Of a stretch of 64,000 nt of DNA, positions 6,784 through 15,611 are shown piece by piece. The translations under genes were made by a program, and so were the position numbers. Below the pieces are notes generated by a model. That model did not search any database, was not told where the DNA came from, and saw only the letters and a list, made by a program, of their open reading frames with translations. The stretch comes from Microbacterium profundi (GTDB lineage: Bacteria; Actinomycetota; Actinomycetes; Actinomycetales; Microbacteriaceae), in the NCBI RefSeq assembly GCF_000763375.1, contig NZ_JPSY01000001.1, forward strand, positions 1,240,001 to 1,304,000, given 5' to 3'. Numbering within the stretch: the stretch's first letter is position 1; each line of letters starts with the position of its first letter.

Positions 6784-7596
6784 CTAGTTGCCGATGACGA
6801 GAATGCTCGCGGCGGCTTCAATGACATCGTCGGTAATGGTGTCGAGCTGGTTGATCTTCAGCACGCGATTGATCTGGGGGAAGAGCCGTTCGAGCAGGCG
6901 GAAGTTGCCGCGGGTGATGCGTTCGATGGCGGCGATGGCTTGAGCGTCGGTGAAGTCGTCAGGGTCGAGAGTCCTGCCGAGTCGCTTCCAGTGGCGTTCG
7001 ACAACGAAGAGGAGCTCTTCCCGGCCAAGGGCGCGGTAGTGGTGTGAGAAGCCGAGGCGGCTGTAGAGCTGGGGGTAGTGACGGAAGCGTTCGTCGATAC
7101 CGGGCATGCCGATCAGGATCATCGCGAGATGCGCGCGGTCGTGACGGTCGCGGAGAAGCTCCAAGGCGGTCGGGGTGAGCCGTTCGGCTTCGTCGATGAT
7201 GAGGAGCTCGACCAGGCGGGTGACGTCGTTCTGCCTGACCACTTCACCGTCGGGCATGAGGGAGCGGAGGTGCTCGTCGGCGCAGAGTCCGACTTTGATC
7301 TGCCAGTGGTCGATGTCGTGCATGAGGTCCTTGGGCCGGCAGAGGACTTCGGGTGTGTAGAAGACGGTGCGGGATCGGTTCGCCAGGGCATAGTGCTTTG
7401 CGTCGTGATCGCCTCTCGGTCCCCACGCGTTGATGTAGGGCTCGAGGGCGTCCCAGTTCGCGTAGCGGCGGGCGGAGTTGGTTTTCCCGACGCCGGCGGC
7501 GCCGTGGCAGATCCCGATGGTTTTCTCCTTTCGGACGGCGTTGGCGAACTCGGTGAAGCGTCGGTGTTCTTTGGTGACGATGAATGCCTGGTTCAT
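6784..7596 (-). CDS. tniB: TniB/TnsC-like AAA+ transposition ATPase
   Basis: 270 residues starting MNQAFIVTKEHRRFTEF. Walker A is GAAGVGKTNSARRYA at about 34-48, Walker B is LLIIDEAERL, and sensor-like GMPGIDERF follows. Such ATPases load the transposase on target DNA and give target immunity. The ATG overlaps the transposase stop (TGATG), showing translational coupling. The length is within the TniB range. The C-terminal lid region (ITRGNFRLLERLF) is intact, so the gene looks functional even though the element is truncated. Confidence 0.9.
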   Translation of the reverse strand: MNQAFIVTKEHRRFTEFANAVRKEKTIGICHGAAGVGKTNSARRYANWDALEPYINAWGPRGDHDAKHYALANRSRTVFYTPEVLCRPKDLMHDIDHWQIKVGLCADEHLRSLMPDGEVVRQNDVTRLVELLIIDEAERLTPTALELLRDRHDRAHLAMILIGMPGIDERFRHYPQLYSRLGFSHHYRALGREELLFVVERHWKRLGRTLDPDDFTDAQAIAAIERITRGNFRLLERLFPQINRVLKINQLDTITDDVIEAAASILVIGN

Positions 7597-8981
7597 CACT
7601 CGTCCTCTTCGTAGGTGCGAAGCCGTGGCCGCCGCTTGATCGGTTCGGGGGTGCGAGGTTCCTGGCGGGTGGCAACGGTCGGAATGCGATCGTGGATTGC
7701 ACGACGCAGCTGCTTGCGGCGGGCGCGGCGGGCGGTTTCGATGTCGCGGAGGCTGAGGCGGAGGTTGGGGTGGGCCTCGTCGATGGCGGTGCAGATGAAC
7801 GTGTCGCGGTCGTAGACGCGGATCTCGGAGATGTCCCGGGGGTCGTACCGGATCGTGATGGTGTGACCGACGAACGGCGCCAGGGTTGGGGCGAGGTAGC
7901 GCTGGCCTTGGAAGTGGATGCCGTCGCGTTGCACGACCCGGTTCTTCGGAACAGTAAGGAGCAGCCCGTCGAGCTCTTGAAGGCTCTCGGGCATCCGCGG
8001 AAGCCAGCCGTCCGCGACCCACGCATCCCGGGGTGAGATCCCCAGCTCGCTGTGGGGCCGGTCGTTGTAGGTGCCGATGAAGTCGCCGATGGCACGGTCG
8101 AGGCCTGCGAGGTCGAGCATAGGCATTGGTGTTCGGCTGCCGGGTCCGAGGTGGCCGGGGAGCGTGGCTAGGAGTTCGGTGTTGATGGTTCCGAAGAACC
8201 GTTCGATCTTCCCGCGGCCTTGGGGTCGCCCGACGGCGGAGTGGACGATCCTGATGTGCAGGGCGAGTGCGGTCTGCTCGAGGTGATGGCTGATGAAGTC
8301 GGAGCCGTGGTCGACGTGGAGGATTTCGGGGATGCCGCACATTGCCCACGCCGGGTCGGTCTTCCGCCAGATCGCCTGTCGGAGAGCGAGGGCGGTGTTG
8401 ATGGCTGAGGGTGCGCCGGTGAAGACCATGTATCCGCAGATGGCGCGGGAGTAGTCGTCCATGACCGTGGTGAGCCAGGGCCGGTCGGGTTTCCCGTCCG
8501 CGCCGACGATGAGGATGTCGAGCTCGGTGTGGTCGGACTGCCACGTCTGGTTGGGGTGTTCCGCCCGGCGCCGAAAGACGAGCTCGTGCTTGTCCCGGTA
8601 CGAGACCGGTCCCTCAAGTGCCAGCGTGACAAGGGCCGGATCGAGTGCCTGGACGATCTGGCGGACGGTCGCGTAACTCGGCACCGGCAGTTCGTGAGCT
8701 TCCGCCTCCGCGGAGGCGAGCCGGTGCAAGGTGGCGATGCTTGGGCGTGGCCGGGTCAGCGCCAATCGTTCGATGAACGCGACAGTCTCCGCTGATGTTC
8801 GGCGGCCCCCCTTGTCGTTGCGGTCATGAGGTTCGAGGGCTGCGATGCCGCCTGCGCGGTAGAGCTGGTGCCAGCGTTGGAGGGTGCGGGCGGAGATCCC
8901 GGTCTCCCGGGCGAGGACGGCGAGCGGGATCTGGTCTTCGACATGAAGCCGAAGAACACGCCACCGTTCGGCCGCGTCCAT
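7596..8981 (-). CDS. tniA: TniA-like DDE transposase (Mu/Tn552 type)
   Basis: 461 residues. The N-terminal helix-turn-helix (VLARETGISARTLQRWHQLY) is followed by a second DNA-binding part. The RNase H-like core has Asp in WQSDHTELDIL, Asp in LHVDHGSDF and Glu in GRGKIERFFGTIN, the DDE triad. A Mu-type C-terminal beta-barrel follows (FQGQRYLAPTLAPFVG). The ATG lies seven bases after the resolvase stump's stop. All catalytic residues are present, so the transposase could be active in trans on related ends. Confidence 0.9.
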   Translation of the reverse strand: MDAAERWRVLRLHVEDQIPLAVLARETGISARTLQRWHQLYRAGGIAALEPHDRNDKGGRRTSAETVAFIERLALTRPRPSIATLHRLASAEAEAHELPVPSYATVRQIVQALDPALVTLALEGPVSYRDKHELVFRRRAEHPNQTWQSDHTELDILIVGADGKPDRPWLTTVMDDYSRAICGYMVFTGAPSAINTALALRQAIWRKTDPAWAMCGIPEILHVDHGSDFISHHLEQTALALHIRIVHSAVGRPQGRGKIERFFGTINTELLATLPGHLGPGSRTPMPMLDLAGLDRAIGDFIGTYNDRPHSELGISPRDAWVADGWLPRMPESLQELDGLLLTVPKNRVVQRDGIHFQGQRYLAPTLAPFVGHTITIRYDPRDISEIRVYDRDTFICTAIDEAHPNLRLSLRDIETARRARRKQLRRAIHDRIPTVATRQEPRTPEPIKRRPRLRTYEEDE

Positions 8982-8988
8982 GAGTCAC

Positions 8989-9132
8989 TTACACGGTGGT
9001 GCTCTCGCGGGCCGCGAAGGCCTGCTGGTGGCGGTAGAGGGTGGCTCGGCTCCAGCCGACGAGTTTCGCGGCATCTGCCGCGGTCCGGCCCTTGGCCCTG
9101 GCCTCGGTGACGAGCTTGAGTTTGTCAGCGCT
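8989..9132 (-). pseudogene. C-terminal stump of a serine resolvase
   Basis: Forty-seven codons (DKLKLVTEARAKGRTAADA, then AKLVGWSRATLYRHQ) encode the helix-turn-helix end of a Tn3/Tn552-type resolvase. An in-frame TAG (9135-9133) and loss of any catalytic serine domain show it is a 5'-deleted relic. Resolvase genes normally accompany tniA/tniB. The large unknown gene upstream runs into this sequence in another frame and uses its TGA, so the deletion joint lies within about ten bases of 9130. Confidence 0.75.
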
Positions 9133-12100
9133 CTAGCCGGTCTTGAAGGAGTCGTTCGAACCGAATGTTGCGGCGCGCACGGCGGTTCGCAAGCGCGTTG
9201 CTGACAGGCTGAGGAACATCTCCTGCCCAGGGAAGAACTCCTTGAAGGAGGTGGCGGTAGTAGACCTGAAAGGATGTCAATAAGTACTGCGGGCTGACAA
9301 TGAGTCGTCCATCCGAGTCTTGCGCCAGCGGTTGCACGAGGAGCCGATGACGCCGAGTGCGCGTTTGCCAGGGCTTCCACTCCACGGCTTGCATCTGGAC
9401 GGCCGTGCTCGTGAGCATCTCGATTGCAGCTTCGACACGCGTTCTTTGCGACTCATCCGCGCCCGGGCCCAGCGCATCACAGACCCACACGGTGGCCTCG
9501 GCCACGGTGACGTGGGCAGTCGTCCTGCCTGGCTCAAACGTCTCCCACTTCGCGAGCGCGGCGAGGGTGGAGAACATGTCCTGCGACGTCGCTCCCCATG
9601 CCTGCTGGAACGCATCTTCGACGTCGTCTTCTTCGTTCGCCTGTTGCAGCGAGTCGTCGTCTTGCGTGCCGTGCAGCCGAATGCCCGCAGCTGCACGGGT
9701 TAGTTCGTCGTTTCGTAGGCCCCACGCCGACGCGTCGGGATGCGGATCGTCGTCCACGGTCAGCTCGTACATCGGGCTGAGGGTGATGACTGCGGGCGCG
9801 ACTTGGTGATACATCCGCTCGCTCAATGTGGTCGCGGTGAGGTACGCATCTGCGGCGGCAAGGAGACCGCTCCATGCCTGAGGAGTGATCGGCTTCGTCG
9901 CCGCCGGCTTGTCCAGGATGCGCAGGGCGGCTTCCACCACGATCTCGTTACATTGACGAAGCTGAAGTGTCTCCGCCGAGAGTTCGGCCGTGCGGGTGAG
10001 CGGATCCCATTCGGTCGAGAGATTCGCTGCGACTCGGGATAGATCGTCTTGCTGATGAATGGCGCTGTCCATCACCCTCGCCAGTTGCTCCATACCCGTC
10101 AGCACCACCTCGCTCCCATCGTGGCTCTTGATTCCTTCAGTCAGGGTTTCGAGAGCAAGGGGCGCAAGATGTTCGCGGATAAGTCGATTCGCATCATCCG
10201 CTCGGTACTCGCCAGGTTGAACGCCGGCATCGTGGAGTCGTCGCCCCAACGCCGCAACCATACGGCTTTCGTCAGAGGGTCGTAGACGCCACGGATCAGG
10301 CAGGTGATTGAGAGTGGTCCGGGCCTGCTTCATCTCCAAGACGAGAAAGGGTTTCGCTGTGCGCCACTGGTCGCGGAGCGCCGCTGCGGTGTCGACATCC
10401 ATGCCTCCCGCGCGGAGCAGATCGAACACTGCGTCCGCTGTTAGGAGATTCGCCGCCTGCGGATCTCCATTCGCTGAGTCGGCGAAGCCCTCGACATCGA
10501 TGCGCCACAAGAAGTTGACCGGTTCGTCGATGGCACGCACGTGCGGGTCGAGATACGGCGTGACCACACCGGACGGTTCACCCGAGACCGTTTCCGACGC
10601 GTGGAGGTAGAGGACATATCCGGGCACATCGATCCCCTGGTGCGCGAAACGCCATCGGCCACCAAGCGCAGCGAAGCCGTAGATTAGCCCGCCGCATAAG
10701 TCGAAGACGAACCGTCGGTGGTCGGCAGATGCTTCCTCCAGGCCCGCCCGCGCCACGGCAACGGGAGGTTCGGTGAGAGCGAGGGACCACCCGTCAACAC
10801 CCGGCGCGATGTTGACACCGCGGATGGCGTCGTACCTGGGGTCACCTGCGATCATCGCGACGTTTGCGACGGGCCCCGGGGCGACTTCTGCCGCTCGGAG
10901 GTCTCGAATCGGGGGAAGCCCAACCCTGAGGAGCGCCACTTCGAGATCCGATAGCTCTACCGCTCGATCCCACTCGGCCTCGCCCGCGTGCGCTTCAAAG
11001 TAGACGCCATTGGGTACCACGCCACCCTTGAAAAACGACTTGCCATTGGCTTTCCATGGCTCCCAGTAGTTGATCGCCTCCCACCCGAAACTCTCAGGGA
11101 AATCGGGAGCGCTCAGATCCCGCGCGAATGCGTAGAGATCATCGTCGGACGTGGCCGTTTCCGCGATCCAGGTCAGGTCTTCGAGCGCGAGTCTTGCCTC
11201 GCCGACCGCCTGCGGCACAGCGATGTGACCGGGCGCAGCGAACACCGTCAACGGGATGACCTCCGCGCCCGACTTGATGGTTCCTCGTCGCCCGCCCGCC
11301 ATCCGCACCGGCACAGGGCCTGATTGCGACCTCACCTGTTTCGCCAGCTCCACTGAGCCGATGTATGGCGGCGGCGCGGCCCCCAGGTCGGGGACGTAGA
11401 TGACCGAGACGGCGATGAAAGTAGACGGATTCACCGGTACCAACCACTGAACGTCAATCCCTCGAAGCGGGCTGGCGGCGCCTTCGCTGGAGGGCGGGGG
11501 TTCGATCAAACGGTGGGAAAAACGCCACAGGGCCTGACGGATCTGGTTCAGGCAAGAGCTCCGGAGGGCCTTTCGTGCTTGGCCGTCTCGGTCGAGCGCA
11601 GACACCAGCTCTCGGGCGGCATGAGCCATAATCTCCGGAATGAAGAGTGGCGGCACCCATCGGTGTCCACCCGCCGAGTCAGCAAAGCGAAGGAACCTTT
11701 CGAACGGACTGGAGAGACTCTCCACGTCGAACGCGGCCCTACCTGCGGAGTTCGTCATCCATTCCAACGCCCTCTTGTCAGCCTCACCGAGTTCGATGTG
11801 GTCGAGGGGGTCCAGGTTGAGGAAGGCCCGCGTCGCTTCGACCTCAACGTCCGGCAATGAGACCTCATCGTTGAGCTCCAGGTCCGGGGCTGGCACCCAT
11901 GCGTCCGCAAGGTGGCGCACGCAGAAATCGCCGTACCTCATCGCCACGTTCACCACGTTCGCGATACCGAATCGAAATCGCCGGTGGAGGCGACCGTCTA
12001 CCGCTTCCGCCATTCTGAGCGCACGCGTGAGGTCGGCGACCGGCCGTTCGGTGAGGCCAGGCACCGCGCGCAGCGGCTCCGAGCCGACGGCGAGGAAGGC

Positions 12101-12222
12101 TGGTCGGGTGGGGTCTGTGGCGATGAAATCTTCACGCTCCAGGCCGATCCCATAGGTGGTAGCCGCTAGATCGGATAGTGCTTGGATCGATGGCAGCGGT
12201 TGGTACCCGTCCGGCGCCGGAG
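9125..12222 (-). pseudogene. Very large unknown gene, main part (N-terminus displaced by IS256, C-terminus cut by transposon)
   Basis: About 1030 codons are open, from the edge of the IS256 element to a TGA contributed by the resolvase stump. Before the IS inserted, the frame continued without a break into 13641-13870: ending ASAAPA on one side, continuing PDGYQPLPSIQALSD on the other. The intact protein therefore exceeded 1100 residues. I recognise no domain. It is soluble, acidic, without membrane segments or a Walker motif. The last residues (RRARRNIRFERLLQDRLE) look like the lead-in to another domain that is now missing. Both cuts make it almost certainly non-functional. Its original role could be a defence or stress protein, but that is only a guess from size and setting. 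Confidence 0.7.
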
Positions 12223-13639
12223 GGTCAAGTCCCGGGTAGTGGTGTAGCGCTGTCCTTCGGTGTGAGGGTTAGGCGCTGAGCTCGAGAACGGTGTCGGTGA
12301 CCTCCTCCGCTCCGCTGTCGGGGACGAGGGTGAGGCGGCTTTTGGCGAGGATATCGAGGCCGAGGTAGCGGCGTCCTTCGGCCCATTCGTCGGTTTGCTC
12401 GGCGAGGACTGCGCCGACGAGGCGGATGATCGCGTCGCGGTTGGGGAAGATGCCGACGCTGTCGGTGCGGCGACGAATCTCCCGGTTCAACCGCTCGTTC
12501 GGGTTGTTGGACCAGATCTGTGCCCAGAGCCCGTCCGGGAACTCGGGGAACGCGAGGATGTCGGCTCTGGCGGCGTCGAGGTGGGCGTGTGCGGCGGGGA
12601 GTTTGTCTTCGACGTAGTCCAGGAGCCGGTCGAACTGCGCGTTCACGCTGGCCGCGTCGGGTTGGTCGTAAACGGAGTGCAGCATCGCTTTCACCGCCGG
12701 CCACATGCTCTTCGGGCAGACGGACATCAGGTTCGCGGCGTAGTGGGTGCGGCAGCGTTGCCAGGACGCGCCTGGCAGGTTCGCAGCGATCGCTTCGACC
12801 AGCCCTGCGTGGGCGTCACTAGTGACGAGGCGGACGCCAGTGAGTCCGCGGGCGACGAGGTCGGCGAAGAAGCTGGACCAGGCCGCCCCTGTCTCGCTCG
12901 TTGCGACGCGGACGCCGAGAACCTCACGGCGCCCGTCGGCGTTCACGCCCGTCGCGACGAGGACGACCGCGTTGATGACGCGGCCGCCTTCGCGGACCTT
13001 CATCGTGAGAGCGTCGGCGGCGACGAACGTGAACGGGCCCGCATCGCCGAGGGGGCGGTGGCGGAACTGGTCGACGTTCTCATCCAAGTCCGCGGCCATC
13101 CTGGAGACCTGCGACTTCGACAGGGAGTGGATCCCGAGTGTCTTGACGAGCTTGTCCATCCGGCGGGTGGAGACTCCGGCGAGGTAGCAGTCCGCGATCA
13201 CGGTGATCATCGCGGCCTCGGACCTCTTGCGGCGTTCCATGAGCCATTCGGGGAAGTAGGTGCCCTGGCGCAGCTTCGGGACAGCGACATCGATCGTCCC
13301 GACGCGGGTGTCCAGGTCTCGGTGTCGGTAACCGTTGCGCTGTGCGATGCGTTCGGGGCTCGACGTGCCCCATTCCGCGCCGACAACAGCATCGGCATCC
13401 GCGGACAGCAGTGCGTTGATCATGGTCTGCAACAGGTTGCGCATCAAATCCGGCGACGCGTCAGAGAGCGCTTCGGAAAGAACGCCGGCAGGGTCGACAA
13501 TATGAGGAGCGGTCATCGTGATGATTCCTTTTCGAGTGAGAAGTAGAGAGCTTTCTCGAAGGATCACACGGTGACCGCGTTTACGTCGTGAACGACGTGC
13601 CAGACCACCGTGCGCTACACCACTATGCGGGACTCAACT
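12223..13639 (-). mobile_element. IS256-family insertion sequence, 1417 bp, with 8-bp target duplication
   Basis: The ends share the inverted sequence TAGTGGTGTAGCGC (12237-12250 and, complementary, 13611-13624), extended outward by a matching AGTCCCG. CGCCGGAG occurs directly at both flanks (12215-12222 and 13640-13647), the 8-bp duplication expected of IS256. It encodes one mutator-type transposase. Removing the IS and one duplication restores the interrupted reading frame exactly, so the ends are well defined. Confidence 0.9.
12269..13516 (-). CDS. IS256-family (mutator) transposase
   Basis: 415 residues from ATG (MTAPHIVDPAGVL), preceded by an AAAGGAAT site. It shows the family hallmarks: GYRHRDLDTRVGTIDVAVPKLRQGTYFP, split here as GYRHRDLDTRVGT and IDVAVPKLRQG, and the DDE core with VAADALTMKVREGGR, then LVTSDAHAGL, and the closing Glu region (WSNNPNERLNREIRRRTD). 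The length is normal (IS256 about 390-420). All catalytic segments are present, and the flanking target duplication is still perfect, so the insertion may be recent and the enzyme active. Confidence 0.93.
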   Translation of the reverse strand: MTAPHIVDPAGVLSEALSDASPDLMRNLLQTMINALLSADADAVVGAEWGTSSPERIAQRNGYRHRDLDTRVGTIDVAVPKLRQGTYFPEWLMERRKRSEAAMITVIADCYLAGVSTRRMDKLVKTLGIHSLSKSQVSRMAADLDENVDQFRHRPLGDAGPFTFVAADALTMKVREGGRVINAVVLVATGVNADGRREVLGVRVATSETGAAWSSFFADLVARGLTGVRLVTSDAHAGLVEAIAANLPGASWQRCRTHYAANLMSVCPKSMWPAVKAMLHSVYDQPDAASVNAQFDRLLDYVEDKLPAAHAHLDAARADILAFPEFPDGLWAQIWSNNPNERLNREIRRRTDSVGIFPNRDAIIRLVGAVLAEQTDEWAEGRRYLGLDILAKSRLTLVPDSGAEEVTDTVLELSA

Positions 13640-13640
13640 C

Positions 13641-13870
13641 GCCGGAGCGGCGGAGGCTCGTAGCGCAGCCGCGAAACTGCTTCCCAATGTCACCGACCGA
13701 TGCCTGTTGCCCGGGGACGTGGCGGCGGCGAAAATCAACGTCCAGAGCTCATCCGGATCGTACGCTGACAAGGCCAGTTCGAGTGCGTCTGGCTCCCGTC
13801 GCGCGGCGCTCACCGCCGGCCGTTGAGATCGAGACCGCTTGCTTCTCCGAGTTTTCTTGCTCTTCCCCAC
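13641..13870 (-). pseudogene. N-terminal part of the large unknown gene interrupted by IS256
   Basis: From a GTG at 13870 the frame reads MGKSKKTRRSKRSRSQRP, then AALSAYDP-like helical sequence (LELALSAYDPDELWTLIFA) and ends in the target duplication. Beyond it the IS supplies a premature stop. The basic first 20 residues may bind nucleic acid. The start is uncertain because the frame is open further upstream, across the divergent antitoxin gene, where coding is unlikely. Joined to the segment at 12222 it forms one continuous frame. Confidence 0.6.
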
Positions 13871-14062
13871 GCAAGCATTCAAGCGTAGGCCAACGACATC
13901 CTCGTTGATTGCTACGCGATGAATACGTCGCGCCGGGCAGGAAGGTGGCCAAGAGTTGGGAGCCGCCTTGAACGCGCGCACGACATGCCTCCCACAACGC
14001 CGCTGCTCCCGGCCCAGGGAGCGCTTGACCGCTCTCACCTTCGGCACCACGCGGGGATGCAT

Positions 14063-14094
14063 ACACGCAAAAGCTCGCGTAAGATAATGCGTGT
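14063..14094. promoter_or_regulatory. Candidate operator and promoter of the Xre/RES pair
   Basis: ACACGCA (14063-14069) and its complement TGCGTGT (14088-14094) flank a TAAGAT -10-like hexamer at 14080-14085, 35 bases upstream of the antitoxin start. The layout fits autorepression by the antitoxin. Confidence 0.5.
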
Positions 14095-14128
14095 ACGCAC
14101 TAACCAGATGCCGACACGAGGAGGCAAG

Positions 14129-14902
14129 ATGGCTGTGAAGAAAAGTCGCGCCCGCGCCGCCTCCGCTCACGTCGCCGCTCGCGAGACGACTGTGGGCCGC
14201 GGCACCGCGACAGGTCGATTCCTCGACGGGAAACCGAAGCTCGTCGTGGCGACCAAGGCCCCAGAAAAGACCGACGTGCAAGCCGGTGTCGAGCGCCTTG
14301 CACAGGTGGCGAAGACGTCAAACGTCGACGTATCCGTGTTCAACGCACTCATCGACGAGCTCGCCGATGCCATGACCGACCGTCAATCGACCGAGCTGGG
14401 CCTCACAGAGCAGGAAGCCAACTTCCTGATCGAGTCCGGCGATTTCACTCCGGAGGAGTTCGCCGAGGCAGCCGCATTCGTCACCAGCGGCGGGCTCGCC
14501 AAGCTCGAACGCGAGACTCACGTGCGCGCCCTGACCAACACCTACACCGCATCCGAAGTCGCAGCGCTCCTCGGCATCGATGCCTCCAGTGTGCGTCACC
14601 GCCAGAGCAAGAACACCCTGTACGGCTTCCGGGCGGGAAGGATCCGCCTCTACCCTCGATGGCAGTTCATTCCCGGCGAAAAGGTCTCGACGATCCCCCA
14701 CCTCCCCCTACTCGTCCGAGCGATCCCGTCCGACTGGGATCCGGCCGACGTCGAAGGCTTCATGACAACACCTCAAGACGACTTGCGGTCGAGCGATGAG
14801 TCTGTCGACCCCCAGGAATGGATGACGCCGATCGAGTGGCTGGCTGCCGCGAAGGATCCTGCACCCGTAGTGGACATCCTCGAAGACGCCGACATCACGT
14901 GA
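14129..14902 (+). CDS. Xre/MbcA/ParS-type antitoxin
   Basis: 257 residues from ATG after a GAGGAGG site. The basic N-terminus (AVKKSRARAASAHVA) is followed by a helix-turn-helix-like region (YTASEVAALLGIDASSVRHR). The C-terminal part has the antitoxin signature used to bind RES toxins, with DPQEWMTPIEWLAAAKDPAP and VVDILEDAD at the end. It is longer than typical 150-residue members because of an extra central helical stretch. The stop overlaps the toxin GTG (GTGA), the classic coupling of this pair. It probably binds its own promoter through the HTH. Confidence 0.85.
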   Translation: MAVKKSRARAASAHVAARETTVGRGTATGRFLDGKPKLVVATKAPEKTDVQAGVERLAQVAKTSNVDVSVFNALIDELADAMTDRQSTELGLTEQEANFLIESGDFTPEEFAEAAAFVTSGGLAKLERETHVRALTNTYTASEVAALLGIDASSVRHRQSKNTLYGFRAGRIRLYPRWQFIPGEKVSTIPHLPLLVRAIPSDWDPADVEGFMTTPQDDLRSSDESVDPQEWMTPIEWLAAAKDPAPVVDILEDADIT

Positions 14903-15537
14903 GCCCGTCGAACGCGAAAGTCCCCGCAACACCCCCGGCGCCGCTCACACTCGACGCTAGCGAGCACCTGAGATCATTCGATGGGATCCTCTGGAGGGTC
15001 TTCGCTACAAGAGGTGCTCACCCACAGGCGTGGGATGAGCTGCGGCACTTCGGGCCGATCAGAACCATGCGCTTTGACCCGCATCCCGAGCCCCAGCAGC
15101 ATCATGCCGATTATGGCGTGATGTACGCAGCTGCTGGATCTACGACAGCTCTCGGCGAGGTTTTTCAGAAGAGCCGATTAATCAATCGGCGCGTTCGTGG
15201 AAACACCCTCGCGGCTTGGCGGCCGACGCGTGAGCTTCAGTTGCTGGACCTCACCAGCAACTGGCCCGTGATCAACGGCACGACCTCTTCGATCCAGATG
15301 GGGCCGAAGCGATACACACGGAACTGGGCGAATGCGATCCATGACCAACTTGGGTCGAGCATCGACGGGCTCTACCACGTGTCATCGATCGACTTCGGCC
15401 CGATGGTGACGCTGTTCTCGCCCGCCGAGGACTCGTTCCCGCAGCTGCCGTTGGTGCACACCCGACTGGACGCCTCCAGTGCGAACGTGTACCTCGCGAA
15501 AGCCGTGAAAAGACTCGGCTACCGCGTCAAGAAGTAG
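14899..15537 (+). CDS. RES-domain toxin (NAD+-degrading)
   Basis: 212 residues from GTG overlapping the antitoxin stop. The RES fold is shown by LWRVFATRG, where Arg binds NAD, then by YGVMYAAAGSTTALGEVFQ with the conserved Tyr and Glu, and by a later Ser in YHVSSIDFGPMV. RES toxins phosphorolyse or hydrolyse NAD+, or ADP-ribosylate targets, until neutralised. All key positions appear intact. Lower GC and non-backbone hexamer use around the pair are compatible with mobile origin. Confidence 0.87.
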   Translation: MSPSNAKVPATPPAPLTLDASEHLRSFDGILWRVFATRGAHPQAWDELRHFGPIRTMRFDPHPEPQQHHADYGVMYAAAGSTTALGEVFQKSRLINRRVRGNTLAAWRPTRELQLLDLTSNWPVINGTTSSIQMGPKRYTRNWANAIHDQLGSSIDGLYHVSSIDFGPMVTLFSPAEDSFPQLPLVHTRLDASSANVYLAKAVKRLGYRVKK

Positions 15538-15611
15538 AACCACCCCAGGACAGCAATCTGCGATTGCTCGCATCATCAGATGACGCTCGATCCACCCGTA
15601 CGCTCAGTACT

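Larger units (their letters stand above)
6625..9135 (-). mobile_element. Truncated TniA/TniB (Tn552/Tn5053-like) transposon remnant
   Basis: It contains, in transcription order on the minus strand, a resolvase stump, a DDE transposase and an AAA+ helper ATPase. The left boundary is placed at TGTCAGCTAGTT (6625) because elements of this group begin with TGT. Inside it lie inverted copies of GCGATCACAGA (6645-6655 and 6764-6774), resembling transposase-binding repeats near an end. The opposite terminus is absent: the resolvase is cut and fused to a foreign gene near 9133. The boundaries are my estimate. Confidence 0.6.

Noticed and set aside
12395-13546. 383-residue plus-strand frame across the IS256 transposase
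   Set aside because: Antisense shadow typical of GC-rich DNA; the minus-strand frame carries every mutator-family motif.
13634-14281. Full 215-residue minus-strand frame as a separate gene
   Set aside because: Its upstream part is antisense to the antitoxin, and its end is an artefact of the IS. Only 13641-13870 fits the interrupted large gene.
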